Below are positions 1 through 9,131 of a stretch of 44,108 nucleotides of DNA, piece by piece; the stretch's first letter is position 1, and each line of letters opens with the position of its first letter. The DNA comes from Clostridia bacterium. Lineage in GTDB: Bacteria; Bacillota; Clostridia; Oscillospirales; CAG-272. Below the pieces are notes generated by a model. It was given only the letters and a program-made list of their open reading frames with translations, was not told the DNA's origin and did not search any database. The stretch covers positions 1-44,108 of the forward strand of contig JAGAMD010000017.1 in the NCBI GenBank assembly GCA_017624905.1. The letters run 5' to 3'. Position numbers and translations under genes: made by a program.

Positions 1-1
1 A

Positions 2-499
<498 letters not shown>

Positions 500-501
500 T
501 T

Positions 502-771
502 ATGAAAGCTTTTCATTTAACTATCTCTTCCCCCGATGGTAACATTTTCGATGGTGATATTTACAAGCTTGATGTTCGTGGAGTTGAGGGTGAGCTTGCT
601 ATAATGGCAGGACACATTCCATTTGTAACATCAATTAAAAGTGCACCCATAAGAGTTTGGCTTAATGATGACACGCCTAAAGAGGCATATTCTGACGGTG
701 GTCTTTTAACAGTTGACAAAAATGGTGCGGTGTTGATTTCCGGCTCATTTAAATTTATTACAAAGAGTTGA
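502..771 (+). CDS. atpC: F1 ATP synthase subunit epsilon, short form without the C-terminal helical domain
   Basis: The 89-residue product matches the N-terminal beta-sandwich domain of the epsilon subunit, which joins the rotor to the F1 head. Visible features are the opening FHLTISSPDGNIFDGDIYKL, the GVEGELAIMAGHIPF motif and the final strand region around GGLLTVDKNGAVLISGSF. Most epsilon subunits are about 130-140 residues and end in a two-helix domain that can inhibit ATP hydrolysis. Here the protein stops right after the sandwich. No in-frame or frameshifted continuation is seen in the next 100 bases, so this looks like a natural short form rather than a broken gene. It starts two bases after atpD and ends the operon; a terminator hairpin follows at 881. 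Confidence 0.95.
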   Translation: MKAFHLTISSPDGNIFDGDIYKLDVRGVEGELAIMAGHIPFVTSIKSAPIRVWLNDDTPKEAYSDGGLLTVDKNGAVLISGSFKFITKS

Positions 772-795
772 TATTTGCAACTTCAATCCCTCCTT

Positions 796-836
796 CACAC
801 ATCACGTGTGACACCTCCCTTTGCACAAAGGAGGCA
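796..836. repeat. Double-hairpin intergenic repeat, copy 1
   Basis: Two short hairpins sit side by side: CACAC/GTGTG with a 5-base loop (796-810), then CCTCCCTTT/AAAGGAGG (814-834). The shared core GNGACACCTCCCTTT occurs again at 6064-6078 next to another small hairpin. This marks a dispersed repeat family rather than a simple terminator, because no T-run follows. Confidence 0.6.
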
Positions 837-880
837 AAGATAGTGTTAGTTTCAGGGTTATTTAGATTTAATAAATTATC

Positions 881-908
881 AAGTGGGAGATAATCTCCCA
901 CTTTTTAT
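881..908 (+). terminator. Rho-independent terminator of the atp operon
   Basis: A perfect 9-bp stem AGTGGGAGA/TCTCCCACT with a 3-base loop (882-902) is followed by a run of T. It lies 110 bases past atpC. The rest of the 772-1103 gap holds the double-hairpin repeat, AT-rich sequence with no promoter I can place confidently, and a small GGAGA/TCTCC hairpin at 1062-1074 in the leader of the next gene. Confidence 0.85.
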
Positions 909-1103
909 TTTATTTAGCAATTATCAAACAATATAAAAGCTTAAGTTTTTATGTGATTAAAACATATTTTGTCGCATTTTGTGTTATTATCTGTGCATAT
1001 GTTCATATAATAATAGATAAAACAGTATCTTTTAGTCGAATTTTTACATATTATAAATAATGGAGATTTTCTCCACGCAAGACATTTTTAGAAAGGACAC
1101 TAT

Positions 1104-1958
1104 ATGGCACAATTTACAAACCAAGCCACATTGACCTACGGCAACACCGTTACAAACTCTAATGTTGCTGTTGGTGAGATTTTAGAGGTTATCTCTGCAA
1201 CCAAAACAGCAATTAATGCAACCTATGGTCAAAATGACACTATAACCTATATTATTAGCATTTTAAATTCCGGCTCCTCAGCCTTCAACAATTTAACTCT
1301 TACTGACAATTTGGGCACCTATGATTTTGGAACAGGCACACTAACTCCTCTTAACTATACAGAGGGAACGTTACGTTATTATGTAAACGGCGTACTTCAG
1401 GCAAGTCCCAGCGTTACTGTAAACCAAGATTCTATAGTTGTAAATGGCATTAATGTTCCAGCTAATGGTAATGCTATTTTAGTTTATGAGGTTTCAACTA
1501 ATGCTTATGCACCTCTTGGTGCTGATGGTCAAATTACAAACACAGCCACCATTAGCGGAATGGGTATCACTCCTGTTCTAGTTGAGGAAACAGTAAGTGC
1601 TGAGGCAATGCCTAACCTATCAATTACAAAGTCGATTAGTCCGGTTCCTGTCTCAGAGGGCGAAACTGTAACCTACACCTTCTTAATTCAGAACACAGGA
1701 AACACTCCTTTAATTGCTACTGACAATGCAGTTATAAGCGACCTGTTTGACCCAATTTTAACAAATGTTACTGCCACATTTAATGGTACTGCTTGGTCTG
1801 AGGGAACTGAATATAACTACAATCAAGCTACAGGATTTTTTGAAACCGTTGCCGGTCAAGTTGTTGTTCCCGCCGGAACCTACTTGCAGGATCCAACAAC
1901 CGGTCAATGGAGTATAACTCCCGGAACAAGCACATTAGTTGTTACAGGTACAATTTAA
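1104..1958 (+). CDS. DUF11-repeat protein (two Ig-like domains, no signal peptide)
   Basis: The 284-residue product has two DUF11-type beta-sandwich repeats (the TIGR01451 conserved repeat family). The first covers about residues 30-165, with the ATKTA…YGQNDTITYIISILNSG signature and the TNTATISG closing strand. The second covers about 168-284, with LSITKSISPVPVSEGETVTY and FLIQNTGNTPL. DUF11 domains usually occur in surface proteins, but this one starts MAQFTNQATLTYG with no signal peptide, no membrane segment and no LPXTG anchor. A good ribosome binding site (GAAAGGA) sits before the ATG. It has its own terminator and is not part of the atp operon. The composition (Thr, Asn, Ala, almost no Cys or Lys) suits an extracellular or assembly protein, but how it would leave the cell is not evident. 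Function unknown. Confidence 0.85.
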   Translation: MAQFTNQATLTYGNTVTNSNVAVGEILEVISATKTAINATYGQNDTITYIISILNSGSSAFNNLTLTDNLGTYDFGTGTLTPLNYTEGTLRYYVNGVLQASPSVTVNQDSIVVNGINVPANGNAILVYEVSTNAYAPLGADGQITNTATISGMGITPVLVEETVSAEAMPNLSITKSISPVPVSEGETVTYTFLIQNTGNTPLIATDNAVISDLFDPILTNVTATFNGTAWSEGTEYNYNQATGFFETVAGQVVVPAGTYLQDPTTGQWSITPGTSTLVVTGTI

Positions 1959-1967
1959 CAAAACAAA

Positions 1968-1990
1968 AAGGAACGGATAATCCGTTCCTT
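1968..1990. terminator. Bidirectional terminator between the DUF11 gene and the deacetylase gene
   Basis: A perfect 10-bp stem AAGGAACGGA/TCCGTTCCTT with a 3-base loop is followed by T-rich sequence on both strands. It lies ten bases past the plus-strand stop and just beyond the minus-strand stop at 1996, so it can end both transcripts. Confidence 0.9.
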
Positions 1991-1995
1991 TTTTA

Positions 1996-2832
1996 TTAAA
2001 ACACAACCGATTGTCCGGCCGGAATTTTATATTTTTTCTCATTATGTATAACGTAAACATCAATGCCTGTCGGGTTGTAAACCTTATCAAGATCAACTGA
2101 ATATTCAAGTGCTCTGTATGCCTCAATATACTCGTATATTTCTATATTTGTTGCATACCAAACATCATCGCGATTAGATATCAATTCAAAGAATTTTGTA
2201 ATACGTTCCCAATCCTCATTCGTTCTAAACTCGTAAGTGTGTCCCCAAACGTAGAATAGCCATCCGTGAGTTGTGAAACGACTTTCCTTTTTAGGCTCAC
2301 TGTTTACAAATCTTTCAGCAAGTTCAAATAGCTTTTCATCTGCGTGATGACAGGTTGAAGGCATCTTTAACCATTCTGTTGGTAGAATAAAATTATGGTG
2401 TGCCTCGACTGTTCTTGAGTACTTTATGCCACAAGCACGACACGCATCAAAAACATGCTTATCATATGTACCAAACGGATATGCCATACCGCGAACCGGG
2501 TAATTTAGATGCTTTTCTAGATTGCGTCTATCGTCAAGTATTTCTGTAGTAACAACGCTAATTGGCATTTTTTCAAGGAACGGGTGATTTACTGTATGAG
2601 CAGCAACCTCGTGCCCCTCGTACAGTGTGCTGATTTCCTCAAGGGAAACTCTGTCATTTTCATTTTTCTTTTCAGGCATTAGTCCACTATTTAAATTAAA
2701 CGTACCCTTCAAGCCATATTTGTTTAGTAGTTCAATAAAGTGTCTATCTTCCTTTGGTCCGTCGTCATAGCTAAAGGTAATTGCTTTAACCTTAAATCCG
2801 GGATATAGCATAAAATCGTTATTCATAAACAT
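1996..2832 (-). CDS. Polysaccharide deacetylase family protein (NodB fold)
   Basis: The 278-residue product carries the NodB-type metal-dependent deacetylase motifs. Motif 1 is TFSYDDGP, with the catalytic and metal-binding aspartates at 23 and 24. Motif 2 is HTVNH, with metal-ligand histidines 79 and 83. Motif 3 is R114…YPFG at about 118-121. Such enzymes remove acetyl or related groups from sugar polymers, or act on other amides. There is no signal peptide, so this copy is probably cytoplasmic and may act on a small or lipid-linked sugar substrate. That is inference; the substrate cannot be read from the sequence. The start has a GGAG site five to six bases ahead. It is the last gene of the miaB-ylbF-mutS-mutL-tgt run, 31 bases after tgt. 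Confidence 0.88.
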   Translation of the reverse strand: MFMNNDFMLYPGFKVKAITFSYDDGPKEDRHFIELLNKYGLKGTFNLNSGLMPEKKNENDRVSLEEISTLYEGHEVAAHTVNHPFLEKMPISVVTTEILDDRRNLEKHLNYPVRGMAYPFGTYDKHVFDACRACGIKYSRTVEAHHNFILPTEWLKMPSTCHHADEKLFELAERFVNSEPKKESRFTTHGWLFYVWGHTYEFRTNEDWERITKFFELISNRDDVWYATNIEIYEYIEAYRALEYSVDLDKVYNPTGIDVYVIHNEKKYKIPAGQSVVF

Positions 2833-2863
2833 ATTCTCTCCTCAAAAAAGTGTTGCCACGTGT

Positions 2864-4000
2864 CTAGTTTTGACTTCTTTCTCCTAAAATATTTCTATAC
2901 TTTTGATAGAAGCTCTCAAAGTAACCACCATCAAGTGCTTCTCTGATTTTTTCTGTGAGCTCGTTATAAAAATAGAGGTTGTGTAATACTGCCAAACGCA
3001 TACCAAGAGCCTCTTTAGCCTTAATTAGGTGTCTGATATAAGCACGTGAATAATCACGACAAGCAGGGCAATTGCAATTTTCGTCAATAGGACGAGAATC
3101 ATCACGATACTTTTCGTTCATTATATTCATTTTACCATGCCATGTAAATAGATTACCGTGACGTGCATTTCTAGATGGCATTACACAGTCAAAGAAATCA
3201 ATGCCACGATGTACAGCCTCAAGAATATTGCAAGGAGTACCAACTCCCATTAGGTATCTTGGCTTATTTTCCGGCATATGTGGTTCAACAACATCAATTA
3301 TACGATACATATCCTCAGTTGACTCGCCAACAGCAAGACCACCTATTGCGTAACCATCAAGATCTAGCTCTGCAATCTCTTTCATATGATTGATACGCAA
3401 ATCCTCATATGTGCTGCCTTGGTTAATACCAAAAAGCAACTGATTCTTATTAATTGTTTCCGGCAAGGAATTGAGTCTTGCCATTTCATTTTTGCATCTA
3501 ACCAGCCATCTAACTGTACGATCACAGGATTTTTTAGTATATTCATATGGTGCCGGATTTTCAATACACTCATCAAACGCCATCGCTATTGTAGAGGCGA
3601 GATTAGACTGAATTTGCATTGATTCCTCAGGTCCCATAAAAATGCGCTTACCATCTATATGAGAGGCAAATTTAACGCCCTCTTCGGTGATTTTACGCAA
3701 CTGAGCAAGTGAGAATACTTGAAATCCTCCACTATCAGTCAAAACCGGCTTATCCCAATTAAAAAACTTGTGAATACCGCCGAGATCGTGTATTAATTTA
3801 TCCCCGGGTCTTATATGTAGGTGATATGTATTTGACAGCTCAACCTGACATTTTAAATCCTTTAAATCAGTAGTTGATACGCCACCTTTAATTGCGGCGC
3901 AAGTGCCAACATTCATAAAAACAGGTGTTTCTATTGTGCCGTGTACTGTGTGCAGCCTAGCACGTCTAGCTCTTCCCTCTTTTTTAAGTAATTCGAACAT
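2864..4000 (-). CDS. tgt: tRNA-guanine transglycosylase
   Basis: The enzyme swaps guanine 34 of tRNAs with GUN anticodons for the queuosine precursor preQ1. With the start at 4000 the protein has 378 residues, the usual length. Visible sites are TDSGGFQVFSL with Asp89, FDCVMPSRNARHG with the nucleophile Asp271, and a zinc site made of Cys309, Cys311, Cys314 (CNCPAC) and probably His340. An ATG at 4006 overlaps the mutL stop, but the AAAGG ribosome site is only two bases from it and eight bases from the ATG at 4000, so I prefer 4000. The gene is coupled to mutL. No queuosine synthesis genes are seen here, so the preQ1 supply must come from elsewhere. Confidence 0.96.
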   Translation of the reverse strand: MFELLKKEGRARRARLHTVHGTIETPVFMNVGTCAAIKGGVSTTDLKDLKCQVELSNTYHLHIRPGDKLIHDLGGIHKFFNWDKPVLTDSGGFQVFSLAQLRKITEEGVKFASHIDGKRIFMGPEESMQIQSNLASTIAMAFDECIENPAPYEYTKKSCDRTVRWLVRCKNEMARLNSLPETINKNQLLFGINQGSTYEDLRINHMKEIAELDLDGYAIGGLAVGESTEDMYRIIDVVEPHMPENKPRYLMGVGTPCNILEAVHRGIDFFDCVMPSRNARHGNLFTWHGKMNIMNEKYRDDSRPIDENCNCPACRDYSRAYIRHLIKAKEALGMRLAVLHNLYFYNELTEKIREALDGGYFESFYQKYRNILGERSQN

Positions 4001-4002
4001 TA

Positions 4003-6000
4003 TCATTTCCTTTCAAATTGCTTTTCCAAAAAGTGCTTTGTCATTTCAAAGGCGATTGGTCTGCCGTGTGGACAATATTTAATATTATCAAGAGTCAAAA
4101 CTCTATCGCAAATCCACTTTATATGCTCCTTTTCGTACACTCTTCCGGCTTTTATTGCTGCCTTACAAGAGCATTGATATAGAGCCTTTTCAAATTTTTG
4201 ATATCTTGTATTTGATGCATCTGCCTCGCCACTCGATAGCTTTTCCAGTAATGTAACAAAAGCATCCTCAAGTGCACTTGGTTCAATTTCAGCCGGAATT
4301 TCCGAAACTGAAGCAACATCATCATTTATAGTAAAACCAAAGCCTGTTTTTCTTATATCCTTTTCCCATTCGTAAATAGCTGATAGCTCGTTTGGAGTTA
4401 GCTTGATTTCTTGTGGGAACAGTAATATTTGCGAGCTAGGCTCACTTTCGCTCAGCTTTGCTTTTAAATCCTCAAATATAATGCGCTCGTGTGCTGCGTG
4501 TTTATCAATAATATACGCAATATCTCCAAGCTCAACTATTACATATGAATTATATAGCTCACCGATGATTTTATAGTCAGGAACGACCTTGACCTCTTCC
4601 CCATTACTTTGTGGAATTTCAGCCACGTGTGTGGTTGTTTTTTCAATTTCAAGATCAATTTTCACTTGCTCTCTTGTAGCTTGATGAGGAATTATCGGTG
4701 AAGATTCAAGCAAGATTTCCTCTTGCTTTTTAATTTCTCTTTTTGGGAATTTAAGTGAAAAAGCATCCTCGTCAGCATATGTGCTTGTGGTTGCTTGTGT
4801 ATCAACTTTTGCGGTATCCTTTTTATCAAGTGAGGTATAATCAAGCGTGTTGTTTTGACGCACAACTCCAACATTTGCTTTAGTATCAAATGCTATGCGT
4901 AAGCCCTTGTACTCGTTATTTTCCTTGTCTTGCACTTGAAAAACAGTATTTATTAAGTTCTTTGCCTCTTTAGACAAATCCTTTTCCTCATTATAGAGGC
5001 TAGGTCTATCTATACTGCTAGAAAGCGCTGTACGTACAGCATAATACACTGCATTAAAAATCACATTCTCGTTTGAGAATTTTACCTCTAGCTTTGCAGG
5101 ATGGACATTGACATCGACTTGTGATGGATCAACTGTTATATCCAGCACACAGAACGGGAATTTGCCCTCCGGTATGTATGATTTATAGGCTTGTTCAAGA
5201 GCTGCCATAGCCGTCTTGCTCTTAACAAAGCGAGAGTTTATATAAAAGTTTTCCATATTTCTGTTGGCACGGCATAGCTCAGGGGTTGATATAAAGCCTG
5301 TAACCTTAATTCCACCATCCTCACGGTCAACCTTTATGGTCTTTTTAGACACGTCCCTGCCTAAAATTGCGTAAATTACATTTGATAGGCTGCCATCACC
5401 CGCTGTTAAATACTTGAGCTCTCCGTCTGCTATATATCTAAATGATATATCCGGTCTTGATAGTGCTACCTTTTCAACAATAGAGGAAATAGCAAGTGCC
5501 TCTGTCTTGTCCTGCTTTAAGAATTTCTTTCTAGCCGGAACATTATAAAACAAGTCCTCAACTATGACTGTTGTGCCATCTTGTGAGCCTGTCCTTATAT
5601 GGTTTACTACCTTTCCTGCGTGTGCTTCGAGAAGCGAGCCTAGCTCGTCATTCTTCTGTTTAGACATAATACGCATTCTGGAAACCGAGGAAATGGCTGC
5701 AAGAGCTTCACCTCTAAAGCCTAGTGTCATAATTGAATCAAGGTCAGAGGCATCCTTTATTTTGCTTGTTGCGTGTCTCAATATCGAAACAGGCAAATCA
5801 TCATAAGCAATACCACAACCATTATCGGTTATTCTTATAAAGGCACTGCCACCTTTTTTTATTTCAACAATTATGCTTGTAGCTCCTGAGTCAATTGCAT
5901 TTTCAAGCAACTCCTTAACTACCGAGGACGGACGGTCAACAACCTCACCGGCAGCTATTAGGTTTGCAACATCGAAGCCAAGCACGTTAATTTTTCCCAC
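4003..6000 (-). CDS. mutL: DNA mismatch repair protein MutL (endonuclease type)
   Basis: MutL links MutS mismatch recognition to strand removal. The N-terminal GHKL ATPase is clear: AAGEVVDRPSSVVKELLEN with Glu30 and Asn34, DNGCGI at 59-64, and GFRGEAL at 94-100. A low-complexity linker spans about 330-460. The C-terminal domain has the metal-dependent nicking motif DKHAAHERIIFE from residue 499 (DQHA(X)2E(X)4E type with Lys for Gln), CSCKAAIKAG near 610, and CPHGRP near 643. A nicking MutL fits bacteria without MutH. The start is GTG at 6000 with AAGGAGG eight bases ahead. It lies 88 bases after mutS, with a repeat between them, and is joined to tgt. Confidence 0.97.
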   Translation of the reverse strand: MGKINVLGFDVANLIAAGEVVDRPSSVVKELLENAIDSGATSIIVEIKKGGSAFIRITDNGCGIAYDDLPVSILRHATSKIKDASDLDSIMTLGFRGEALAAISSVSRMRIMSKQKNDELGSLLEAHAGKVVNHIRTGSQDGTTVIVEDLFYNVPARKKFLKQDKTEALAISSIVEKVALSRPDISFRYIADGELKYLTAGDGSLSNVIYAILGRDVSKKTIKVDREDGGIKVTGFISTPELCRANRNMENFYINSRFVKSKTAMAALEQAYKSYIPEGKFPFCVLDITVDPSQVDVNVHPAKLEVKFSNENVIFNAVYYAVRTALSSSIDRPSLYNEEKDLSKEAKNLINTVFQVQDKENNEYKGLRIAFDTKANVGVVRQNNTLDYTSLDKKDTAKVDTQATTSTYADEDAFSLKFPKREIKKQEEILLESSPIIPHQATREQVKIDLEIEKTTTHVAEIPQSNGEEVKVVPDYKIIGELYNSYVIVELGDIAYIIDKHAAHERIIFEDLKAKLSESEPSSQILLFPQEIKLTPNELSAIYEWEKDIRKTGFGFTINDDVASVSEIPAEIEPSALEDAFVTLLEKLSSGEADASNTRYQKFEKALYQCSCKAAIKAGRVYEKEHIKWICDRVLTLDNIKYCPHGRPIAFEMTKHFLEKQFERK

Positions 6001-6053
6001 CGTTTTGTCCTCCTTTGTAGAATCAATTTAGTAATTGCAAAAGTAAATTTCTC

Positions 6054-6088
6054 GTCGCATTTTGCGACACCTCCCTTTACAAGGAAGG
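6054..6088. repeat. Double-hairpin intergenic repeat, copy 2
   Basis: GTCGCA/TGCGAC with a 3-base loop is followed at once by ACCTCCCTTT and the near-inverted AAGGAAGG. It shares the 15-base core GNGACACCTCCCTTT with the copy at 796-836 and has the same two-hairpin layout. It sits between the mutS stop and mutL. Confidence 0.6.
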
Positions 6089-8671
6089 CTAGTTATTAAA
6101 TAATTTCTTTAATTCAAAGATAAAGTTCATAGCCTCAATTGGCGTTATAGTGTTGAGATCTAGCTTTTTTATCTTATCTGCAGCTTCATATATTGCCATA
6201 TCCTCAAAGCTCATCATTTGGTCTGCTTCAGGTGATTTTTTAGTTATCTTTGGTTCAACCATGCCATTCTCTACCATCTCGGAAAGAACACTCTTTGCAC
6301 GTTTTACAACCTCGTTTGGAACGCCTGCTAACTTAGCAACCTCGATACCATAGCTATCATCCGTTGGACCCTTTACAATTTTGCGTAGGAAGGTAATTTC
6401 CTCACCACGCTTTTTAGCTGCGATGTTGTAGTTTACAATACCATCTATCTCGTCCTCAAGTGAAGTAAGCTCATGATAGTGTGTTGCAAACATACTACGA
6501 GCGCCTATCTTTTTACCTGCTGTATATTCAGCAATGGCACGAGCTATGCTCATACCATCGAAGGTAGACGTTCCTCTGCCGATTTCGTCATAGATTATAA
6601 AGCTCTTTTTGGTTGCATTTTCAAGAATATATGCTACCTCTGTCATCTCGAGCATGAATGTTGATTGTCCCGAGGCTAAGTCATCAGATGCTCCTACACG
6701 TGTAAATAGCTTATCAACTACACCTATTCTAGCACTCTTTGCGGGAACAAATGAGCCGATTTGAGCCATAAGAACAATAAGTGCACTTTGACGCATATAT
6801 GTTGACTTACCAGCCATATTAGGTCCTGTTATAAGTGCCATTTTGTCAGTTGTTGTATTTAGATATGTATCGTTTGGAACGAAATAGCTATCCTTCACGA
6901 ACTGCTCAACAACCGGATGGCGTCCGTCCTTGATATCAATTATATCGCTGTAATCAACATCCGGACAAACATATGAATTTTTAACTGCTACCTCGGCAAG
7001 AGATAAATACACATCAAGACGTGCAAGCATATTAGCACTACGCTGAATACGTCTCAACTCATTTGCTATCTTATCCTTTAGCTCACAGAATAAGTCATAT
7101 TCAAGGCTACAAAGCTTGTCCTTAGCACCAAGCACAGTTGATTCCATATCCTTGAGCTCTTCAGTTATGTATCTTTCACAGTTGGAAAGCGTTTGCTTTC
7201 TAATATATCTTTCAGGAACTTGAGAAATGAGTGATTTTGTTACCTCTATATAGTATCCAAAAACTCTATTATAACCAACCTTTAAGGTTTTAATGCCTGT
7301 TTTTTCTCTTTCATCCTCTTCAATTTTTTCAATCCAGCCCTTGCCGTCTGTCATGATATCACGTAGGCGGTCAACCTCCGGGCTATATCCGTCCTTTATA
7401 AATCCACCCTCTCTAATTGAAAATGGTGGTAAATCAATAAGTGCGTCGTTTATAAGTGAGGTTACATCCTCTAGATTATCGAGTCCCTCACGAATGTTTA
7501 CAAGCTCACGAGCCTCGGCTGTGTAAAGAAGGTTTTTAACCTCCGGAATGACGGACAGGGTTGATGCAATAGCCTTCAAGTCCTTGCCGTTTGCAGTTGA
7601 ATAAACTACCCTAGTCATAAGTCTTTCAAGGTCTAATACGCCGCTTAAAAGGTTAATTAATTCACCTCTTAGGACTATATTTTTAGTAAGTGTGTCAACT
7701 GCACCTTGTCTTTCAAGAATCTTTTTAACATCAAGAAGCGGATGCTCTATATAGTTACGGAGCATTCTTGCACCCATTGAGGTTTTTGTTTTATCAAGCA
7801 CCCAATATAGGCTACCTCTTTTTTCCTTGTTTCTCATTGACTCGCACAGCTCGAGATTACGACGAGTATTGAGATCCATTTCAAGGTATTGCCCTTCACC
7901 GTAAATATTTAATGTGTTTATGTATGAAATGTCTGTTTTTTGAGTTTTAATTATATAATCAAGTATTGCCCCTGTTGCAAGAACAACACTTGTATCATTC
8001 AAGCTTTTGTTATAAAAATCCTCGCCGAATTGAGTAATCACACGCTCACTGCAATTTGCATAGTTGTAGTATGATTGCATATCAAATTCAACAAGTGCGC
8101 CAAGCTTTTCCTTGGCAAAGTCATATAAAAATGCACCATTTTCGGAATTTAAGTTTGTAATGATTTCTTTTGGTGCATATGTACCAAGCTCATTTAAAAT
8201 TTTGCTTGGCTCACTTTCAATACTGGTTGCTGAAATTTCACCTGTGGATATATCAGCAAAGGAAATACCAACCTTTCCTCTCTCAAAATATAGAGAGCAA
8301 AGATAGTTGTTTTTTGTTTCGTTAAGGAGCGATGCCTCAACAACTGTACCGGGTGTAATTTCTCTTACTACCTCGCGTCTTACTATCCCCTTTGTTTCGC
8401 TTGGGTCCTCCATTTGCTCACAGATGGCTACCTTGTAGCCCTTTCCAATGAGTTTACCAATGTATGGCTCTACACTATGATAAGGTACACCACACATAGG
8501 TGCTCTTTCCGGCTCGCCACAATCTCTGCCTGTTAGTGTAAGCTCAAGCTCACGAGAGGCAGTTATAGCATCGCCAAAAAACATCTCGTAGAAGTCACCG
8601 AGACGGTAAAACAGTATAAAATCCTTGTATTGTTCCTTTATCTCAAGATATTGAAGCATCATAGACGTCAT
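6089..8671 (-). CDS. mutS: DNA mismatch repair protein MutS
   Basis: MutS clamps DNA, finds mismatches and recruits MutL. The 860-residue length is typical of MutS1. The mismatch-reading Phe-X-Glu motif is Phe27-Tyr28-Glu29 in LGDFYEMF. The connector, lever and clamp regions follow. The ABC-type ATPase has Walker A GPNMAGKST at 616-624, Walker B DEIGRGTS at 695-702, and the FATHYHEL histidine motif. The ATG at 8671 has AGGAGG nine bases ahead. The order miaB-ylbF/ymcA-mutS-mutL matches the B. subtilis region (which also has cotE), so the genes are probably cotranscribed. A weak hairpin (TTGACT/AGTCAA) lies between it and the upstream gene. Confidence 0.98.
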   Translation of the reverse strand: MTSMMLQYLEIKEQYKDFILFYRLGDFYEMFFGDAITASRELELTLTGRDCGEPERAPMCGVPYHSVEPYIGKLIGKGYKVAICEQMEDPSETKGIVRREVVREITPGTVVEASLLNETKNNYLCSLYFERGKVGISFADISTGEISATSIESEPSKILNELGTYAPKEIITNLNSENGAFLYDFAKEKLGALVEFDMQSYYNYANCSERVITQFGEDFYNKSLNDTSVVLATGAILDYIIKTQKTDISYINTLNIYGEGQYLEMDLNTRRNLELCESMRNKEKRGSLYWVLDKTKTSMGARMLRNYIEHPLLDVKKILERQGAVDTLTKNIVLRGELINLLSGVLDLERLMTRVVYSTANGKDLKAIASTLSVIPEVKNLLYTAEARELVNIREGLDNLEDVTSLINDALIDLPPFSIREGGFIKDGYSPEVDRLRDIMTDGKGWIEKIEEDEREKTGIKTLKVGYNRVFGYYIEVTKSLISQVPERYIRKQTLSNCERYITEELKDMESTVLGAKDKLCSLEYDLFCELKDKIANELRRIQRSANMLARLDVYLSLAEVAVKNSYVCPDVDYSDIIDIKDGRHPVVEQFVKDSYFVPNDTYLNTTTDKMALITGPNMAGKSTYMRQSALIVLMAQIGSFVPAKSARIGVVDKLFTRVGASDDLASGQSTFMLEMTEVAYILENATKKSFIIYDEIGRGTSTFDGMSIARAIAEYTAGKKIGARSMFATHYHELTSLEDEIDGIVNYNIAAKKRGEEITFLRKIVKGPTDDSYGIEVAKLAGVPNEVVKRAKSVLSEMVENGMVEPKITKKSPEADQMMSFEDMAIYEAADKIKKLDLNTITPIEAMNFIFELKKLFNN

Positions 8672-8718
8672 ACCGTCTTACCTCCTAAAATTCGATGATT
8701 TTGACTATAAGTCAATGA

Positions 8719-9114
8719 TTAATGATGGTGATGTCCACAGTCTGAGCCACAGCTTGAGCAGTCGTGTGAGCAAGGACGTTGACCTGTGATTTGGAATTCA
8801 ATCTCGCCATTAACCTCTTCCATAAGAGCTTGAACAGCCTCTTGTGCCTCGTTGATAGCGATGAATGTTGGATTAGTTGTAACTGCTGCTACAATCTCGT
8901 TGAGTCTATTTTCAATAGCCTCGATAATTTTCTCGTCAACCGGGTCTTTTTTGTATTCCTCAGCAAGAGCAATTTGTTGAGTGTTGTATTCGAGCATTAG
9001 CTTTTGAATATCTTCATCCTTTTCGTATGCTACCTTTGCTTCTTCCATTTTGGCAATACGAGCGTCAGCCTTAATAGCTTGTCCCAGCTGAGCTGCAAGT
9101 TCCATAATTTCCAT
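8719..9114 (-). CDS. YlbF/YmcA (RicF/RicA)-family protein with a Cys/His-rich C-terminal tail
   Basis: The 131-residue, mostly helical protein matches the YlbF/YmcA family in length, in its Glu/Ala/Lys-rich helices and in position: it sits between miaB and mutS, exactly where B. subtilis has ymcA. In B. subtilis, RicA (YmcA), RicF (YlbF) and RicT (YaaT) form an iron-sulfur complex that aids RNase Y-dependent mRNA processing. The tail holds Cys115, Cys119, Cys122 and Cys126 (C-X3-C-X2-C-X3-C) and ends in four histidines (128-131), so metal or Fe-S binding is plausible. The helical part spans about residues 1-105. The ATG has an AGGAG site. Whether it is RicA-like or RicF-like cannot be decided by eye, so no symbol is given. 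Confidence 0.82.
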   Translation of the reverse strand: MEIMELAAQLGQAIKADARIAKMEEAKVAYEKDEDIQKLMLEYNTQQIALAEEYKKDPVDEKIIEAIENRLNEIVAAVTTNPTFIAINEAQEAVQALMEEVNGEIEFQITGQRPCSHDCSSCGSDCGHHHH

Positions 9115-9131
9115 TTTGTTTTCTCCTGTGT

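Noticed and set aside
772-880. Frameshifted remainder of the epsilon subunit
   Set aside because: No frame in this stretch resembles the helical C-terminal domain; the sequence is a repeat and AT-rich spacer.
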